IMG/VR virus record: IMGVR_UViG_3300038629_000664
Location: 1-31,117 of that record
DNA from: a virus
Direction: 5' to 3' (one strand)
DNA: 31,117 nt
Shown: piece after piece, positions 14,990 through 22,132 of the stretch
How the letters are laid out: each line of letters opens with the position of its first letter
Position numbering within the stretch: position 1 is the stretch's first letter
The notes under the pieces: model-generated
Seen by the model: only the letters and a program-made list of their open reading frames with translations
Database searches by the model: none
Told to the model about the DNA's origin: nothing
Translations under genes and position numbers: made by a program

Positions 14990-15067
14990 TGGTCGGGATA
15001 AGAGGATTCGAACCTCCGACTTCGCGGACCCAAACCGCGCGCTCTGGCCAGACTGAGCTATACCCCG
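14990..15067 (-). tRNA. tRNA-Pro, anticodon TGG, with encoded CCA
   Basis: Full cloverleaf on the minus strand: acceptor stem CGGGGTA / TATCCCG with one G-T pair, D stem GCTC/GAGC, anticodon stem CGCGG/CCGCG with loop TTTGGGT (anticodon TGG, reads CCA), T stem GGAGG/CCTCT with TTCGAAT, discriminator A and CCA encoded. No intron. It is the only tRNA visible and lies between two capsid-targeting-like genes. Confidence 0.95.
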
Positions 15068-15068
15068 A

Positions 15069-15116
15069 TTAAACTTCGGTTGTATCTTTGCTGACTGGTA
15101 TCGGGTCGGGGTCCAT
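15069..15116 (-). CDS. Possible 15-aa peptide before tRNA-Pro
   Basis: AAGGAGAGAACCT leads to an ATG at 15116 that opens a 15-codon frame (MDPDPIPVSKDTTEV) ending two bases before the tRNA starts. The ribosome site is as good as that of real genes here, and the peptide is proline- and aspartate-rich. It could be a leader peptide or simply a chance ORF in the tRNA 5' flank. Confidence 0.3.
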   Translation of the reverse strand: MDPDPIPVSKDTTEV

Positions 15117-15127
15117 AGGTTCTCTCC

Positions 15128-15379
15128 TTATAGGTATTTTCCAAGAGTTATTTTATCAAACTCTTTTTTCATTTTTTTGGCAGCAATAAGGTCTTTTGAA
15201 AATTCGCCGGTCTCACCGTTTAAACTATTTAATGCACCGACAAAGGAATCCATATTATCAACAATGCCATAAAAGCGGTCTTTGACGTTATTGACCAAAG
15301 TATTATCTGCGCTTCTTAACATATCACGGATTTGAGAATCCTTACTCGCCTCTTTTACTATCTGCTTGACTGTTTTCAA
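15128..15379 (-). CDS. Small protein with capsid-targeting-like N-terminus, TTG start (83 aa)
   Basis: An upstream ATG (15394) would give MQRSKLKTV..., but the TTG at 15379 has AGAGG at correct spacing and gives MKTVKQIVKEAS, the same peptide as the other cluster members, with V-K-E|A as possible cut site. The body is helical (IRDMLRSADNTLVNNVKDRF, then MKKEFDKITLGKYL). The start overlaps the 56-aa zinc-ribbon gene by 38 bases in another frame. Function unknown. Confidence 0.75.
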   Translation of the reverse strand: MKTVKQIVKEASKDSQIRDMLRSADNTLVNNVKDRFYGIVDNMDSFVGALNSLNGETGEFSKDLIAAKKMKKEFDKITLGKYL

Positions 15380-15512
15380 TTTTGACCTCTGCAATGGTTA
15401 CAGGTTCAAGTATTATTCGGCAAAACGGACAAATTTGTCCCGCCATTTTTATAACTGGCACAACGTCTCGGCGACATCTTTTACAGTTTAACTTATTTGG
15501 AGAACATTTCAT
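15342..15512 (-). CDS. Small zinc-ribbon protein, 56 aa
   Basis: It starts at ATG 15512 within the last codons of the helicase gene, with AAGGA at good spacing. It has four zinc ligands in two knuckles, C10-x2-C13 (CKRC) and C28-x2-C31 (CPFC), preceded by a lone C3. A charged tail follows. Its end overlaps the TTG-start gene downstream. Such tiny ribbons often bind nucleic acid or RNA polymerase; the role here is unknown. Confidence 0.75.
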   Translation of the reverse strand: MKCSPNKLNCKRCRRDVVPVIKMAGQICPFCRIILEPVTIAEVKIENSQADSKRGE

Positions 15513-16899
15513 TGTCATCCTTGCTATTTCTATTTACCTCTAAGCGTTTTAGCTTTAGCTTATCATGGAATTTTTTCATCATTTTCTTAGTTTTTGGGCT
15601 GTTTTCAATGATGGTCTCCGCCGATTGACCCCTGCTCAAATCCCTTGTCCGGCCATAAGCAAACTCGGTATTGACCCCGAATTTATAATTGACTATTCCA
15701 GTAAAGCGATTTTTGAGCGGATTCCATATCTGGATGTTTGCCTCTTTCAATTCATCGGTTGACCAAATAACCCATAAAAAGTCGCATGTGGCCGGTAATC
15801 CGTATGATTCTGCAACATCGGTCATACTGATATTGGTTGAATTTGCTCCGCTACGATTTACTTGAGTGCCGGTCAATATAGCAATTTTATATTCAACGGC
15901 CAGTCCCCGCAACTCCTCTGCGATGGCTTTAATGATAGAATATGAATTACCTTCAGAATATCGGTCCGATCGCATAAGGTTAACGTAATCCACAACAATA
16001 ACCTGCGGCATAAAATCCTTTTTAATTTTTAACTCTTCGAGATGTGCTCGAATCGATGCTGTGCTAAATGCTCCGGTTGGAAATTCCTTTATAATCAACC
16101 GACCAAATGCCTTCAGTTTTAATTGGTTGATTTTACCTTTAAAAGTTTCAAATTTTAGATCCGTTATGTCGTTTATTTCTACATTAAGCCAGTTGGCTTC
16201 ATGCTTTTGGGAGATTTTCTCCTCCGACATTTCACCGGTTATGTATAAAACATTGTGGCTGTTGGCAACAAGGTCTGCAGAAATCGATGCCATGCAGTTT
16301 GTTTTGCCTTCGCCGGTATCCCCCATCACACAAGAGAGGGTCTTTGGTTCAATCCCGCCGCCTGTTACCAGATTAAATTTATGGAGTTTAGTTGCAAATT
16401 TGGTCGTAACCGCATTATATGTTTTCCATCGCTCGGCGATTGATTTCTCATTAAAGAAATCAATTCCCATATGGGTATCAAAGGAGACGGCCAGTGCATT
16501 TTTAACAAGGTCAAAAACGATATTATTTGACTTTTTCTCATCCTGCAAAATATCAGAGGATGTTACGATAGCGTTTTCAAGTGCCTGTTTTTTGCACCAT
16601 TCTTCGGTCTCGTCAAATAGCCAATCATCGTTATATTTTTCTTTGGTTTGGTCCTCAATTCCCTTTATCCGTTCCATAATATTATCGAACTGGTCTTCGG
16701 AGAATTTATCGGATTTTGATAGCGCAACCCGCAGAACATTATAGGTTGGGATTTTATAATATCGATTTACATATGCCCGAATTATGCGAAAAATGGTGCG
16801 GTCTTCAAACTCATCAAAGTAACTTTGCTCGATATATGGGATTACTTTGCGGGAAAACTTATGGTTTTCAATCAACTGTTCGAGAAGGATATGCTCCAT
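15493..16899 (-). CDS. 41: Replicative DNA helicase, DnaB family (T4 gp41-like)
   Basis: A 468-residue hexameric 5'-3' helicase, close to T4 gp41 (475 aa). Motifs: Walker A GDTGEGKT (193-200), the ITGEMSEE segment (220-227), Walker B VIVVDYVNL with D304, and TGTQVNRSG (343-351) with the sensor Gln. The N-terminal 140 residues form the primase-interacting region. It should pair with the primase at 5049-6053. The last bases overlap the zinc-ribbon gene. No loader (gp59) is recognised in the window. Confidence 0.94.
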   Translation of the reverse strand: MEHILLEQLIENHKFSRKVIPYIEQSYFDEFEDRTIFRIIRAYVNRYYKIPTYNVLRVALSKSDKFSEDQFDNIMERIKGIEDQTKEKYNDDWLFDETEEWCKKQALENAIVTSSDILQDEKKSNNIVFDLVKNALAVSFDTHMGIDFFNEKSIAERWKTYNAVTTKFATKLHKFNLVTGGGIEPKTLSCVMGDTGEGKTNCMASISADLVANSHNVLYITGEMSEEKISQKHEANWLNVEINDITDLKFETFKGKINQLKLKAFGRLIIKEFPTGAFSTASIRAHLEELKIKKDFMPQVIVVDYVNLMRSDRYSEGNSYSIIKAIAEELRGLAVEYKIAILTGTQVNRSGANSTNISMTDVAESYGLPATCDFLWVIWSTDELKEANIQIWNPLKNRFTGIVNYKFGVNTEFAYGRTRDLSRGQSAETIIENSPKTKKMMKKFHDKLKLKRLEVNRNSKDDNEMFSK

Positions 16900-16929
16900 G
16901 ATTTAGGATACCATATTCACGATAGATTG

Positions 16930-17262
16930 TCACATTACTTTTAATTTAGGACGTTTTTTCTTGGACGTGTCTTTATTGGGCTCAAGGGAATATTTGCTCT
17001 GCCGGACTGGGACTGCTCTATTGGAACCTCTTTTTTCTCTTTCGCCGCCTGGACTTTTGGCAACACTTCGGCGAGCAGCATACCCATCCTTGTGCCACCC
17101 GACACCACCATTTTTACCCAATTGAAAATTGCTCTTTGAGATTTCAACTTTTTTACAAAGGGATTTGCATTTGGGGCAGGGCTTATCCTTTCCTTCATTT
17201 TTAAAATCCAATACCTCAAATGTTATTTTGCAGGCTTTACATTCATATTCATAAATCGCCAT
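16930..17262 (-). CDS. FmdB-type zinc-ribbon protein (110 aa)
   Basis: The N-terminus MAIYEYECKACKITFEV with CPKCKSLCKKV is the FmdB putative regulatory zinc ribbon (C8-x2-C11 and C29-x2-C32). After a Gly-rich middle, the C-terminal half is very basic (REKRGSNRAVPVRQ, KDTSKKKRPKLKV), suggesting nucleic acid binding. AAAGGATAGAAA precedes the ATG, which overlaps the end of the preceding gene. It sits between recombinase and helicase; whether it helps either is unknown. Confidence 0.85.
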   Translation of the reverse strand: MAIYEYECKACKITFEVLDFKNEGKDKPCPKCKSLCKKVEISKSNFQLGKNGGVGWHKDGYAARRSVAKSPGGEREKRGSNRAVPVRQSKYSLEPNKDTSKKKRPKLKVM

Positions 17263-17503
17263 TTTCTATCCTTTCAAATTCATTTGATATTATCGTTTGC
17301 ACTTCTTGATGGATTGCTATTTTTGTCGGCTCATCATATTGACTGTCGTTATATGATATAGATATTCCGCCATTATGTTTATCGACCATGATAACCACGG
17401 GAAAATTATCAAACTTTTTTAGCTTGATAACGGCATAATTTCCGATTGATACTGACGTGGGCGGCTTGCGATATTTACTTTTCCAACTCCCTGTCAACAT
17501 CAT
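17249..17503 (-). CDS. Hypothetical protein after UvsX (84 aa)
   Basis: I use ATG 17503 because upstream codons lie inside the recombinase gene in another frame and are very unlike a protein; the true start could be the next ATG (17500). The body is beta-rich: SVSIGNYAVIKLKKF, FPVVIMVDKHNGGISISYND. It overlaps the end of UvsX by 29 bases and the FmdB-type gene by 14. No family recognised. Confidence 0.65.
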   Translation of the reverse strand: MMLTGSWKSKYRKPPTSVSIGNYAVIKLKKFDNFPVVIMVDKHNGGISISYNDSQYDEPTKIAIHQEVQTIISNEFERIENGDL

Positions 17504-18707
17504 CTTCAATTTCGTGAGTAGAGCGGTCATCGATATCCTCTTCCATGTCATCGAAAAATGAGAATTTTTTGTCTTCCAGGCCGAAACCAAACTCGGTCAA
17601 GATTGCTTTGCGGAGTTGCTCCAAAACATCTCCGGCGATATATTTGGATGCCTTTTGACGGACGTCTTTCATTTTGGCAGATGTGCCATCCGGCAGAATA
17701 TAATTTTGAGCATCCTTTTTGAAAACCTCTAACTCTGCGGCCTTATTTACCAAATCAGAAAAGCGATACATTCCTCTCGTAAAGGATATTAATACCTTTA
17801 TCTGTTTGTTTTCCTTCATATAACGGGACTTGCGGGTATTTAGCGATATCATTATCCCGATTTGTTGCTTGGCTGAATCCTTTTCCTTGGCCTTTGTTAG
17901 CACCAAAGAGATATCGGACATATATTTGACTCCGCCGCCGCCAGAGGTTTCATCTTCGGCGTATTCGGACATGACTTTATAAGTATGGTTTACAATCAGC
18001 AGTGGGATTTGTGCCATTGCAATTTTTAGCGATATAGTGCGGCTCATTCCCCGAATAAGCTGTGCACGGGTCATATCTCGGGTTTGCGGCCCACCTTTTT
18101 TAGATCGCTTGTCAGTGCGGATGATAGTGGACTCGGCTATTGTCCCCAAGTTCCCCAAACTATCAAGCACCATAATTATTTCGTGCCGGTCTTTTAGCTT
18201 TTTGAGTTCCGGTTTGTCCTTTTTGCCTTTGTCTTTTTTGATTGCTTTGGCATTCTCCACTTCGGCCTTGATATTAAATTCATCGATTTTGGCATTGGAT
18301 TCAACGACTTTATCGATGATATTGGTCGCCTGAGTTCGGAATTCCTCAACAGTCTGCACCGGCAAAATCAAAATTTTATCATCCGGGATGCCGATTTGTT
18401 TTGCCATTTCTATGACCGTGGATGCCTCAGATTCAAAAAATATGACCGTGGAGTTTTTGACTTGGCTTAAATAGGCTTTGACGATGATGGAAACAAAGAG
18501 AGATTTTGCGACCCCGGACTCGCCGGAAATCATGACCCGCTTGCCCTTTGGGATGCCTTTAAATATGTCCCCGTCCGATAAAATGGCGTTGAGGGCATAA
18601 CAGCCGGTATCAATCCACTCTTTGACTTCGTATGGATTCTCTTCATCGATTGTAAAAGCATATTCATTGCCGGATATTTTTTTCAGTGTCTTAAAAAATT
18701 GGCTCAT
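17475..18707 (-). CDS. uvsX: RecA/UvsX-like recombinase
   Basis: A 410-residue recombinase; T4 UvsX is 391. Walker A is GESGVAKS (62-69), a catalytic Glu lies in FFESEAS (91-97), Walker B is IMVLDSLGNL with D182, and loop regions follow (KKGGPQTRDMTRAQ, then VNHTYKVM and TSGGGGVKYMSD). A lysine-rich insert (about 155-172) before Walker B and an acidic C-terminal tail (MEEDIDDRSTHEIEDD) are features of UvsX-like proteins. It should load on ssDNA for recombination-dependent replication. No uvsY is recognised. AAAGGAG precedes the ATG. Confidence 0.94.
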   Translation of the reverse strand: MSQFFKTLKKISGNEYAFTIDEENPYEVKEWIDTGCYALNAILSDGDIFKGIPKGKRVMISGESGVAKSLFVSIIVKAYLSQVKNSTVIFFESEASTVIEMAKQIGIPDDKILILPVQTVEEFRTQATNIIDKVVESNAKIDEFNIKAEVENAKAIKKDKGKKDKPELKKLKDRHEIIMVLDSLGNLGTIAESTIIRTDKRSKKGGPQTRDMTRAQLIRGMSRTISLKIAMAQIPLLIVNHTYKVMSEYAEDETSGGGGVKYMSDISLVLTKAKEKDSAKQQIGIMISLNTRKSRYMKENKQIKVLISFTRGMYRFSDLVNKAAELEVFKKDAQNYILPDGTSAKMKDVRQKASKYIAGDVLEQLRKAILTEFGFGLEDKKFSFFDDMEEDIDDRSTHEIEDDVDRELEK

Positions 18708-18716
18708 TATTCTCCT

Positions 18717-18965
18717 TTATGTATTCCAAATATGTAACCATTTTAAATATTTTTCCCGTTCCAATCTGACTGGGTCATCGGATTTAAATTCTTCTTTGAT
18801 ACATTTTTCACAAAAAATAATAGCTCCGACCCTAATCATTTCCTTATGCAAGGCATCACATTTGATGCAGGATGCATTATGGTGAATATGAAAATTGCTC
18901 AGATTTTCTCTTGGTATTAAAGCCTGACCGAACAAGGCCATATATCCCTTCGTTTGATTTGACAT
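18717..18965 (-). CDS. Small zinc-finger protein (82 aa)
   Basis: Two CxxC knuckles are seen: CIKC and CEKC, separated by 18 residues (SCIKCDALH ... IIFCEKCIKEEF). The N-terminal 30 residues are His- and Asn-rich (NLSNFHIHHN). The C-terminal segment is helical with Trp (EREKYLKWLHIW). It lies nine bases upstream of UvsX. Role unknown. Confidence 0.75.
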   Translation of the reverse strand: MSNQTKGYMALFGQALIPRENLSNFHIHHNASCIKCDALHKEMIRVGAIIFCEKCIKEEFKSDDPVRLEREKYLKWLHIWNT

Positions 18966-18978
18966 GATTATACCTCAC

Positions 18979-19353
18979 TTAGTTGGATTTGACAAAACCA
19001 TACATCGATTCCGTGATAAAATTTATATGGTTTTGGTCAGTTGGGTCAAAAGTTTCAACGTGCCGGAGTGAATGGATAAGCTTTTTGAAAATTCGAAGAC
19101 AGGTCATATGATAGGTCGTGCGTTTAATCGGCACTCCATCGATAAAGCCAACAATGCGGTTCGTCTCATCGACAAATTTTGAGTCGATACTTTTAAGGGC
19201 GTTTACGATTACCTTTTCTTCAATTTCGTAATGCCGTGCGACCTCATTGATAATAATATCGATATGCTTCCCCGTTTCAATTGCCAGTTGGCGCACAATT
19301 TCTTCCATCAACTCTGCATCCCAATTACTAATTTGTCTGGCGGCATCAAACAT
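18979..19353 (-). CDS. Hypothetical helical protein (124 aa)
   Basis: The start has AAAGGAGAAATAATT just upstream, a strong ribosome site placed at the end of the 46-aa gene. The sequence is alpha-helical: WDAELMEEIVRQLAIETGKH, IDIIINEVARHYEIEEKVIV, FVDETNRIVGFIDG and TTYHMTCLRIFKKLIHSLRH. No catalytic motif is seen. It lies between a tiny gene and the zinc protein before UvsX. I do not recognise a family. Confidence 0.72.
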   Translation of the reverse strand: MFDAARQISNWDAELMEEIVRQLAIETGKHIDIIINEVARHYEIEEKVIVNALKSIDSKFVDETNRIVGFIDGVPIKRTTYHMTCLRIFKKLIHSLRHVETFDPTDQNHINFITESMYGFVKSN

Positions 19354-19355
19354 AA

Positions 19356-19496
19356 TTATTTCTCCTTTATCAATTCCCAGTTGGTTTTTAAAAAGCTTTT
19401 TGCAAAATACCGGAGAGATGCCTGTCTAATTTTTATGGTGCCAGACTTTATCTCTCCGGTTATTTTATTCCGTATTTTATATCGAAACGTCTTCAT
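19356..19496 (-). CDS. Small basic protein, 46 aa, containing a large inverted repeat
   Basis: The ATG overlaps the stop of the PilX-like gene (TAATG) with GGAG nine bases upstream. The product (MKTFRYKIRNKITGEIKSG, then IRQASLRYFAKSF) is very basic. Its 'F-x-Y ... G-E-I-x-S-G' layout faintly resembles the first lines of type IV pilus PilC/GspF proteins, which is only a resemblance. An 11-bp perfect inverted repeat lies inside it, so the region may also act as RNA. It does not carry the capsid-targeting pattern beyond MKTF. Confidence 0.55.
   Translation of the reverse strand: MKTFRYKIRNKITGEIKSGTIKIRQASLRYFAKSFLKTNWELIKEK
19409..19460 (-). repeat. Perfect 11-bp inverted repeat with 30-nt loop
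   Basis: ACCGGAGAGAT (19409-19419) and ATCTCTCCGGT (19450-19460) are exact complements. Inside the loop a GTCT/AGAC pair can extend the structure. It lies within the coding sequence of the 46-aa gene. No T-run follows on the minus strand, so it is not a usual terminator. Confidence 0.7.
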
Positions 19497-20563
19497 TATA
19501 TTTGTCTCCAACTTAGGCGGCGATATCTGCTCATGCCATGCAGTTCCGATAATACATCACAATCGTATTGGATGTCAACCGACCCGTTGATTGCAATGGC
19601 CTCTCCCATCCCAATAACAGCTCCGTAAATGGTCTTTGTGCCACCTCCCGATAATACAATATCACCTCCGGCTATTATAATCCCGTGCCAATCTAAATTC
19701 CCTGAAAGGTCAAGTTTGCCGGTGATAAGAAGTATTCCATATCCCGTTATATTTGACATTTTGCCGTCTCCGGTGATATGAATGATGGCCGGACTTTCTT
19801 GGCTCGATGCCGGTATGGTCATATTGTTAGAACCGATGATATGGTGCGTGGCGTTTTTGTTGATTATGGGCTCAATCAAAGGAAATGGATACATACCCGT
19901 GCTTTGCTCAACAACCGGCGTGTCCCCCATATCCCCATCGTAATCAATAGTTCCTCCGGCGATATCGTACATAATATCGGCCACGTCCCCACAATCGGAA
20001 CCGGCTTGATTCTCCCCTATAATGGAACCGGCGACCCCGTTTCCGTTTACCGAAGAGTTAACTCTTAAGGCGGCGTTTGGCATCATAAAAAGTGGCTCGT
20101 GAATAAACCGGACTTCGATGACCGATTTCCCACCTCTTCCTTTATGCGTCCCATATGATGTGGCTTTTTCGAGCGGCATGCCCGTGGTAAAATTTATCTC
20201 ATTTAAATAGTCCCCGTCCTCATCTCCATACCGGAGAACCTTTACAACCCCATCGGTATCGACACCGACCTGATGCTCGACTTCTACCGAATAAAAATTG
20301 TTGGTGCCGATATCCCCTTCAAAGGTGCCAAGATAATCGACATTATCATAATCGGATTCGTCAAGATGAACCGATACCCAAAGCGGTGCAATGTTTACCC
20401 CACTCTCGGCAGCATAAAAGTTCATCTCGTGGATCAGAAAGTTTGTAGATATTTTCTGTTCGGTTATTGAAATTTGAAGTGCAGAAGTACCTATAATCGT
20501 CAAAATAGCCAAAATTAACAAGGTCATAACAATCACATATCCATTTTCATTTCTCGTAATCAT
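19496..20563 (-). CDS. PilX-like type IV pilus assembly protein
   Basis: I use ATG 20563 (AAGGAG upstream), giving 355 residues. The N-terminus is a type III/pilin signal: short charged leader (MITRNENG), possible cleavage G8|Y9, then hydrophobic VIVMTLLILAILTIIGTSAL. TEQKISTNFLIHEMNFYAAE matches the conserved part of PilX_N proteins. The rest is Gly/Asn-rich and beta-solenoid-like (GYGILLITGKLDLSGNLDWH, then IIAGGDIVLSGGGTKTIYGA). Residue +5 is Met rather than Glu. It would be a minor pilin in the host T4 pilus. From memory it looks like proteins of Desulfobacterota. Gene transfer from a host is the simplest explanation. Confidence 0.85.
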   Translation of the reverse strand: MITRNENGYVIVMTLLILAILTIIGTSALQISITEQKISTNFLIHEMNFYAAESGVNIAPLWVSVHLDESDYDNVDYLGTFEGDIGTNNFYSVEVEHQVGVDTDGVVKVLRYGDEDGDYLNEINFTTGMPLEKATSYGTHKGRGGKSVIEVRFIHEPLFMMPNAALRVNSSVNGNGVAGSIIGENQAGSDCGDVADIMYDIAGGTIDYDGDMGDTPVVEQSTGMYPFPLIEPIINKNATHHIIGSNNMTIPASSQESPAIIHITGDGKMSNITGYGILLITGKLDLSGNLDWHGIIIAGGDIVLSGGGTKTIYGAVIGMGEAIAINGSVDIQYDCDVLSELHGMSRYRRLSWRQI

Positions 20564-20576
20564 AATCAAATCTCCT

Positions 20577-20831
20577 TTATAATAGATGAGCAGGCAATTT
20601 ATAACTTTCCGACTTTGGCGGCGGACTGTAAGATGATGAATCCATAAAAGTTTTCACAAATTCCGGCTTCAATTCAATCTCCCCATCCACACCGGTTTGA
20701 AGGTATTTTTTAGAGCAAGCCGGACAAGCGATATCATATTCCTGCTCCCCGACATAAAATTGCGGCATCCATCCTTCTGCGATGCCGGATTCAATATCCG
20801 GTAATTCCTTTTCACATAATGAGCATTGCAT
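20577..20831 (-). CDS. Small zinc-ribbon protein, first gene after promoter P3 (84 aa)
   Basis: Zinc ligands: MQCSLCEKEL (C3, C6) and ACPACSKKY. Between them lies GWMPQFYVGEQEYDI. A flexible Ser/Pro tail (SSSYSPPPKSES) closes the protein. GGGAG lies upstream. It is transcribed from P3, whose predicted start is about 27 nt upstream, and precedes the PilX-like gene by 13 bases. Similar small ribbons head or follow other units in this window; function unknown. Confidence 0.75.
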   Translation of the reverse strand: MQCSLCEKELPDIESGIAEGWMPQFYVGEQEYDIACPACSKKYLQTGVDGEIELKPEFVKTFMDSSSYSPPPKSESYKLPAHLL

Positions 20832-20864
20832 AATATTTATCTCCCGTTTTTAAGTTATATTCCA

Positions 20865-20893
20865 ATCTTATAACTGTTATCGGCAAATGTCAA
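20865..20893 (-). promoter_or_regulatory. Promoter P3, repeated phage promoter class
   Basis: The -35 is TTGACA (20888-20893), spacer 17 bp, -10 TAAGAT (20865-20870). It shares the CTAAAGTTT and TGCCGATAACAGTTATA blocks with P4. Unlike P1, P2 and P4 it lacks the downstream GTCAAC arm, which suggests that arm is an operator rather than part of the core promoter. Predicted start near 20858, ATG at 20831. Confidence 0.75.
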
Positions 20894-20911
20894 GCAAACT
20901 TTAGCTTTATT

Positions 20912-21010
20912 TTAAAGCCATAGCACATAATCAAACCAAAATCTCATCAAGAAGTAATTGGCCCAGAAAAATAGATATGCCTTTATGACGTCCCCTATAA
21001 AATCAATCAT
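20912..21010 (-). CDS. Possible 32-aa membrane peptide
   Basis: An ATG overlaps the stop of the resolvase gene and opens a 32-codon frame that is almost entirely hydrophobic and aromatic after residue 10 (KAYLFFWANYFLMRFWF). The stop falls just before promoter P3. The ribosome site is weak (GGAA), so coupling would be needed. It is similar in kind, not in sequence, to the 36-aa membrane peptide at 1428-1538. Confidence 0.4.
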   Translation of the reverse strand: MIDFIGDVIKAYLFFWANYFLMRFWFDYVLWL

Positions 21011-21545
21011 CTAATGAGTTCCGATGTATTCCCAAAAAATATGCATCAGCCAAATCATACATTGATTTCTCATTATAAGTCATAAAATGCACATAGTCAA
21101 GAAAATCTTTGTGGATGTGCGGCGGGAGTTTTTTAACGGTTGCTATTTTGAGTGCTTCGCTTTTTGGAGAGTAATTTTCCTTAGCATATTTTCGCTCCTC
21201 TTTATTGAGAACTTTGCTCCGCCAGGACTGCACAGGAATCGACCCGATTAAAATATCCGGACATTTTGTCCAGATTTCTGTCCGGACTGCCCAATAAATA
21301 CCGGCCAGAATATCCTTACTGGACGATTTTGCACCAAATGCCAGTCCCTCAATAACAAATTTTGTGGTTTTGAACTGCTTGATAAAGAGCATCGTTGATA
21401 AAACGATATAAGCAATTAACTGCTCCGTATCAGGGAAATCGTCTTTCGTGCTTTTGATTATATCAAATTCAACAAGTGAGTCATCCGGCTTTAATGCGAC
21501 AAGGCCGGTTGACCTCATTGACATATCCATACTTACAACAAGCAT
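21003..21545 (-). CDS. RuvC-like Holliday junction resolvase
   Basis: A 180-residue protein with an RNase H-like fold. Candidate catalytic acids: D7 in VVSMDMSMRSTG (typical RuvC motif), E66 in FVIEGLAFG, D164 and D167 in MYDLADAYFLG. The SWRSKVLNKEERKY segment is typical of the family. It should resolve branched DNA before packaging or during recombination and would replace T4 gp49, which has a different fold. It overlaps the metallophosphatase gene by 13 bases. Alternative: another RNase H-fold nuclease. Confidence 0.85.
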   Translation of the reverse strand: MLVVSMDMSMRSTGLVALKPDDSLVEFDIIKSTKDDFPDTEQLIAYIVLSTMLFIKQFKTTKFVIEGLAFGAKSSSKDILAGIYWAVRTEIWTKCPDILIGSIPVQSWRSKVLNKEERKYAKENYSPKSEALKIATVKKLPPHIHKDFLDYVHFMTYNEKSMYDLADAYFLGIHRNSLDD

Positions 21546-22132
21546 TCGGCATCAATCCAATATTGGACTTCCTTTACCATAAGTGGCGGGATAAGTTCGG
21601 ATAATGGAATCGGCGTGAAATTCCAAGCATCGACCCCGCAGTTAATAAAGTATCCGTTTGTTTTTATTTTACCGTGAGAGTGGCCATGTAAAACGATATC
21701 TTCCTCAATCCGGACCTCAACAAAATCCAATTTTCCCGTCCAGATTTTAAATGTTCTATATTGCGGAAGGATTTCTTTTGCTGGTCCCCAGTCCACGGCA
21801 TGAGTTAACCATAAAATATTATTTACCAGTTGCGGCCTTTTGAACCATTTTAGAATGCCGGCCCGATTTTCCCAAAAAGACCGGGTCCGGCGGTCATGGT
21901 TTCCATTGATTAAAATTATGCGGCCTTTGAGTTGGCGGACGAGTTCGACCGTCAAATCAGGCGACATAAGTGAGAAATCTCCAAGGTGGATAACGTAATC
22001 TTGGATGGTAACCACTTTATTCCAATACTCAATCATGGCCGAATTCATTTGAGCAACAGATTCAAATGGTCGGTCTTCATATTTAATTATATTTTTATGG
22101 CCGAAGTGATGGTCGGCAGTTACATAAATCAT
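21533..22132 (-). CDS. Calcineurin-like metallophosphoesterase
   Basis: A 199-residue single-domain enzyme. Motifs: TADHHFGH (D7, H9), LGDFSL, INGNHDRR, WLTHAVDW and VLHGHSHG, which bind two metal ions. It is of the small cytosolic type often found in phages and predicted to hydrolyse phosphodiester or nucleotide substrates. ATGA overlaps the end of the 60-aa gene. It is unlike the gp47 protein (27379) and the HTH fusion (11281), so the window carries three phosphoesterases of this superfamily. Confidence 0.88.
   Translation of the reverse strand: MIYVTADHHFGHKNIIKYEDRPFESVAQMNSAMIEYWNKVVTIQDYVIHLGDFSLMSPDLTVELVRQLKGRIILINGNHDRRTRSFWENRAGILKWFKRPQLVNNILWLTHAVDWGPAKEILPQYRTFKIWTGKLDFVEVRIEEDIVLHGHSHGKIKTNGYFINCGVDAWNFTPIPLSELIPPLMVKEVQYWIDAECLL

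Noticed and set aside
16061-16744. 227-codon open frame on the plus strand
   Set aside because: It is antisense to the gp41-like helicase, is rich in Ser/Phe/Leu as expected for a shadow frame, and has no ribosome site.
18967-18995. TTGTCA-17 bp-TATAAT upstream of the 82-aa zinc protein
   Set aside because: The predicted transcript start falls inside the start codon at 18965. Same problem as at 11526.
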